DNA of 5,332 nucleotides from Candidatus Anderseniibacteriota bacterium. GTDB taxonomy: Bacteria > Patescibacteriota > Andersenbacteria > UBA10190. The stretch is taken from assembly GCA_003229735.1 (NCBI GenBank), contig QIFI01000075.1, positions 1 through 5,332 on the forward strand. Reading direction: 5' to 3'. How positions within the stretch are numbered: the first letter of the stretch is position 1; every line of letters starts with the position of its first letter. Positions 5,250-5,332 of this stretch are shown one piece after another. A program made the position numbers and the translations under genes. The notes under the pieces were generated by a model. It saw only the letters and a program-made list of their open reading frames with translations, did no database searches and had not been told where the DNA came from.

Positions 5250-5279
5250 TTGAAATTTGGATTTTGAAATTTGAAATTT
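5250..5279. repeat. Three TTGAAATTT words
   Basis: TTGAAATTT occurs at 5250-5258, 5264-5272 and 5271-5279, the last two overlapping by two bases. It is of the same A/T-rich type as the 12-mers at 1364 and 3360, and again lies outside genes. Confidence 0.7.
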
Positions 5280-5301
5280 CAACAGCGCCTTAGCGCTGTT
5301 G
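5280..5301. repeat. Perfect 9-bp hairpin in the gene-free right end
   Basis: CAACAGCGC (5280-5288) and GCGCTGTTG (5293-5301) pair perfectly around CTTA. No T tract follows on either strand, so an ordinary terminator is unlikely. It joins the TTGAAATTT repeats directly to the tRNA-like segment, which suggests these three parts form one repeated unit. Confidence 0.75.
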
Positions 5302-5305
5302 CGTG

Positions 5306-5332
5306 TGCCCTCGGCAGGACTCGCCCGCTACT
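5306..5332 (-). other. tRNA 3'-end-like segment, degenerate, cut by window edge
   Basis: Read on the minus strand, GCGGG (5328-5324), CGAGT and CCTGC (5318-5314) look like a T arm whose loop has lost the two T residues of TTCGAGT. CGAGGGC (5313-5307) would be the 3' acceptor strand and A (5306) the discriminator. The next bases are CAC, not CCA. The rest of any tRNA would lie to the right of the window. A five-base T loop would not be functional, so a remnant or a tRNA-derived repeat is more likely than a working gene. Confidence 0.35.

Larger units (their letters stand above)
5202..5319. repeat. Direct repeat CTCGGCAGGA, 108 bases apart
   Basis: The same ten bases stand at 5202-5211 and 5310-5319. 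The first copy lies in the loop of a possible 6-bp stem (TCCGCG 5189-5194 with CGCGGA 5217-5222). The second lies in the tRNA-like 3' end at 5306-5332. This could mark two decayed copies of one element. Confidence 0.5.

Noticed and set aside
5280..5301. Perfect hairpin as an intrinsic terminator
   Set aside because: No T tract follows on either strand, and no gene end lies next to it.

Overview
The window most likely comes from a bacterium of the Candidate Phyla Radiation (Patescibacteria/Parcubacteria-like). This is an inference. It rests on the RecG variant, the compact layout with unrelated genes on both strands, intergenic A/T-rich word repeats (AAATTT-type, TAAATTGC-type, AGTTGGC-type), and the mixed use of Shine-Dalgarno sites. 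There is no rRNA or marker gene here to prove it.

Left part (1-1331, minus strand): the first 443 codons of recG, the branch-migrating DNA helicase, running off the left edge just after its DEQH motif. It carries an unusual low-complexity insert of about 50 residues in the wedge domain, part of which is encoded by a 7-bp tandem repeat.

Centre-left (1332-2345, plus strand): a gene-free stretch of about 660 bases, most of which (1441-1923) folds into a chain of near-perfect stem-loops. G-U wobbles place the transcript on the plus strand. I could not match it to tmRNA, RNase P RNA, SRP RNA, 6S RNA, a T-box or a self-splicing intron. It is the best candidate here for an undescribed element. It leads into a 96-residue putative winged-helix protein with a strong Shine-Dalgarno site and an intrinsic terminator, so RNA and protein may form one transcription unit.

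Centre (2346-3308, plus strand): a decayed C-terminal piece of a small HNH nuclease, a promoter, tRNA-Arg(UCU), tRNA-His(GUG), and 10 bases further on a SPOUT (TrmH/SpoU) RNA 2'-O-methyltransferase. The two tRNAs and the RNA-modifying enzyme probably share a transcript.

Right part (3309-5332): a convergent 559-residue protein on the minus strand with five predicted membrane segments and a large extracytoplasmic domain ending in a pseudopilin-like helix. Upstream of it, the last ~190 bases hold no gene. They contain TTGAAATTT repeats, a perfect 9-bp hairpin and what looks like the 3' end of a degenerate tRNA.
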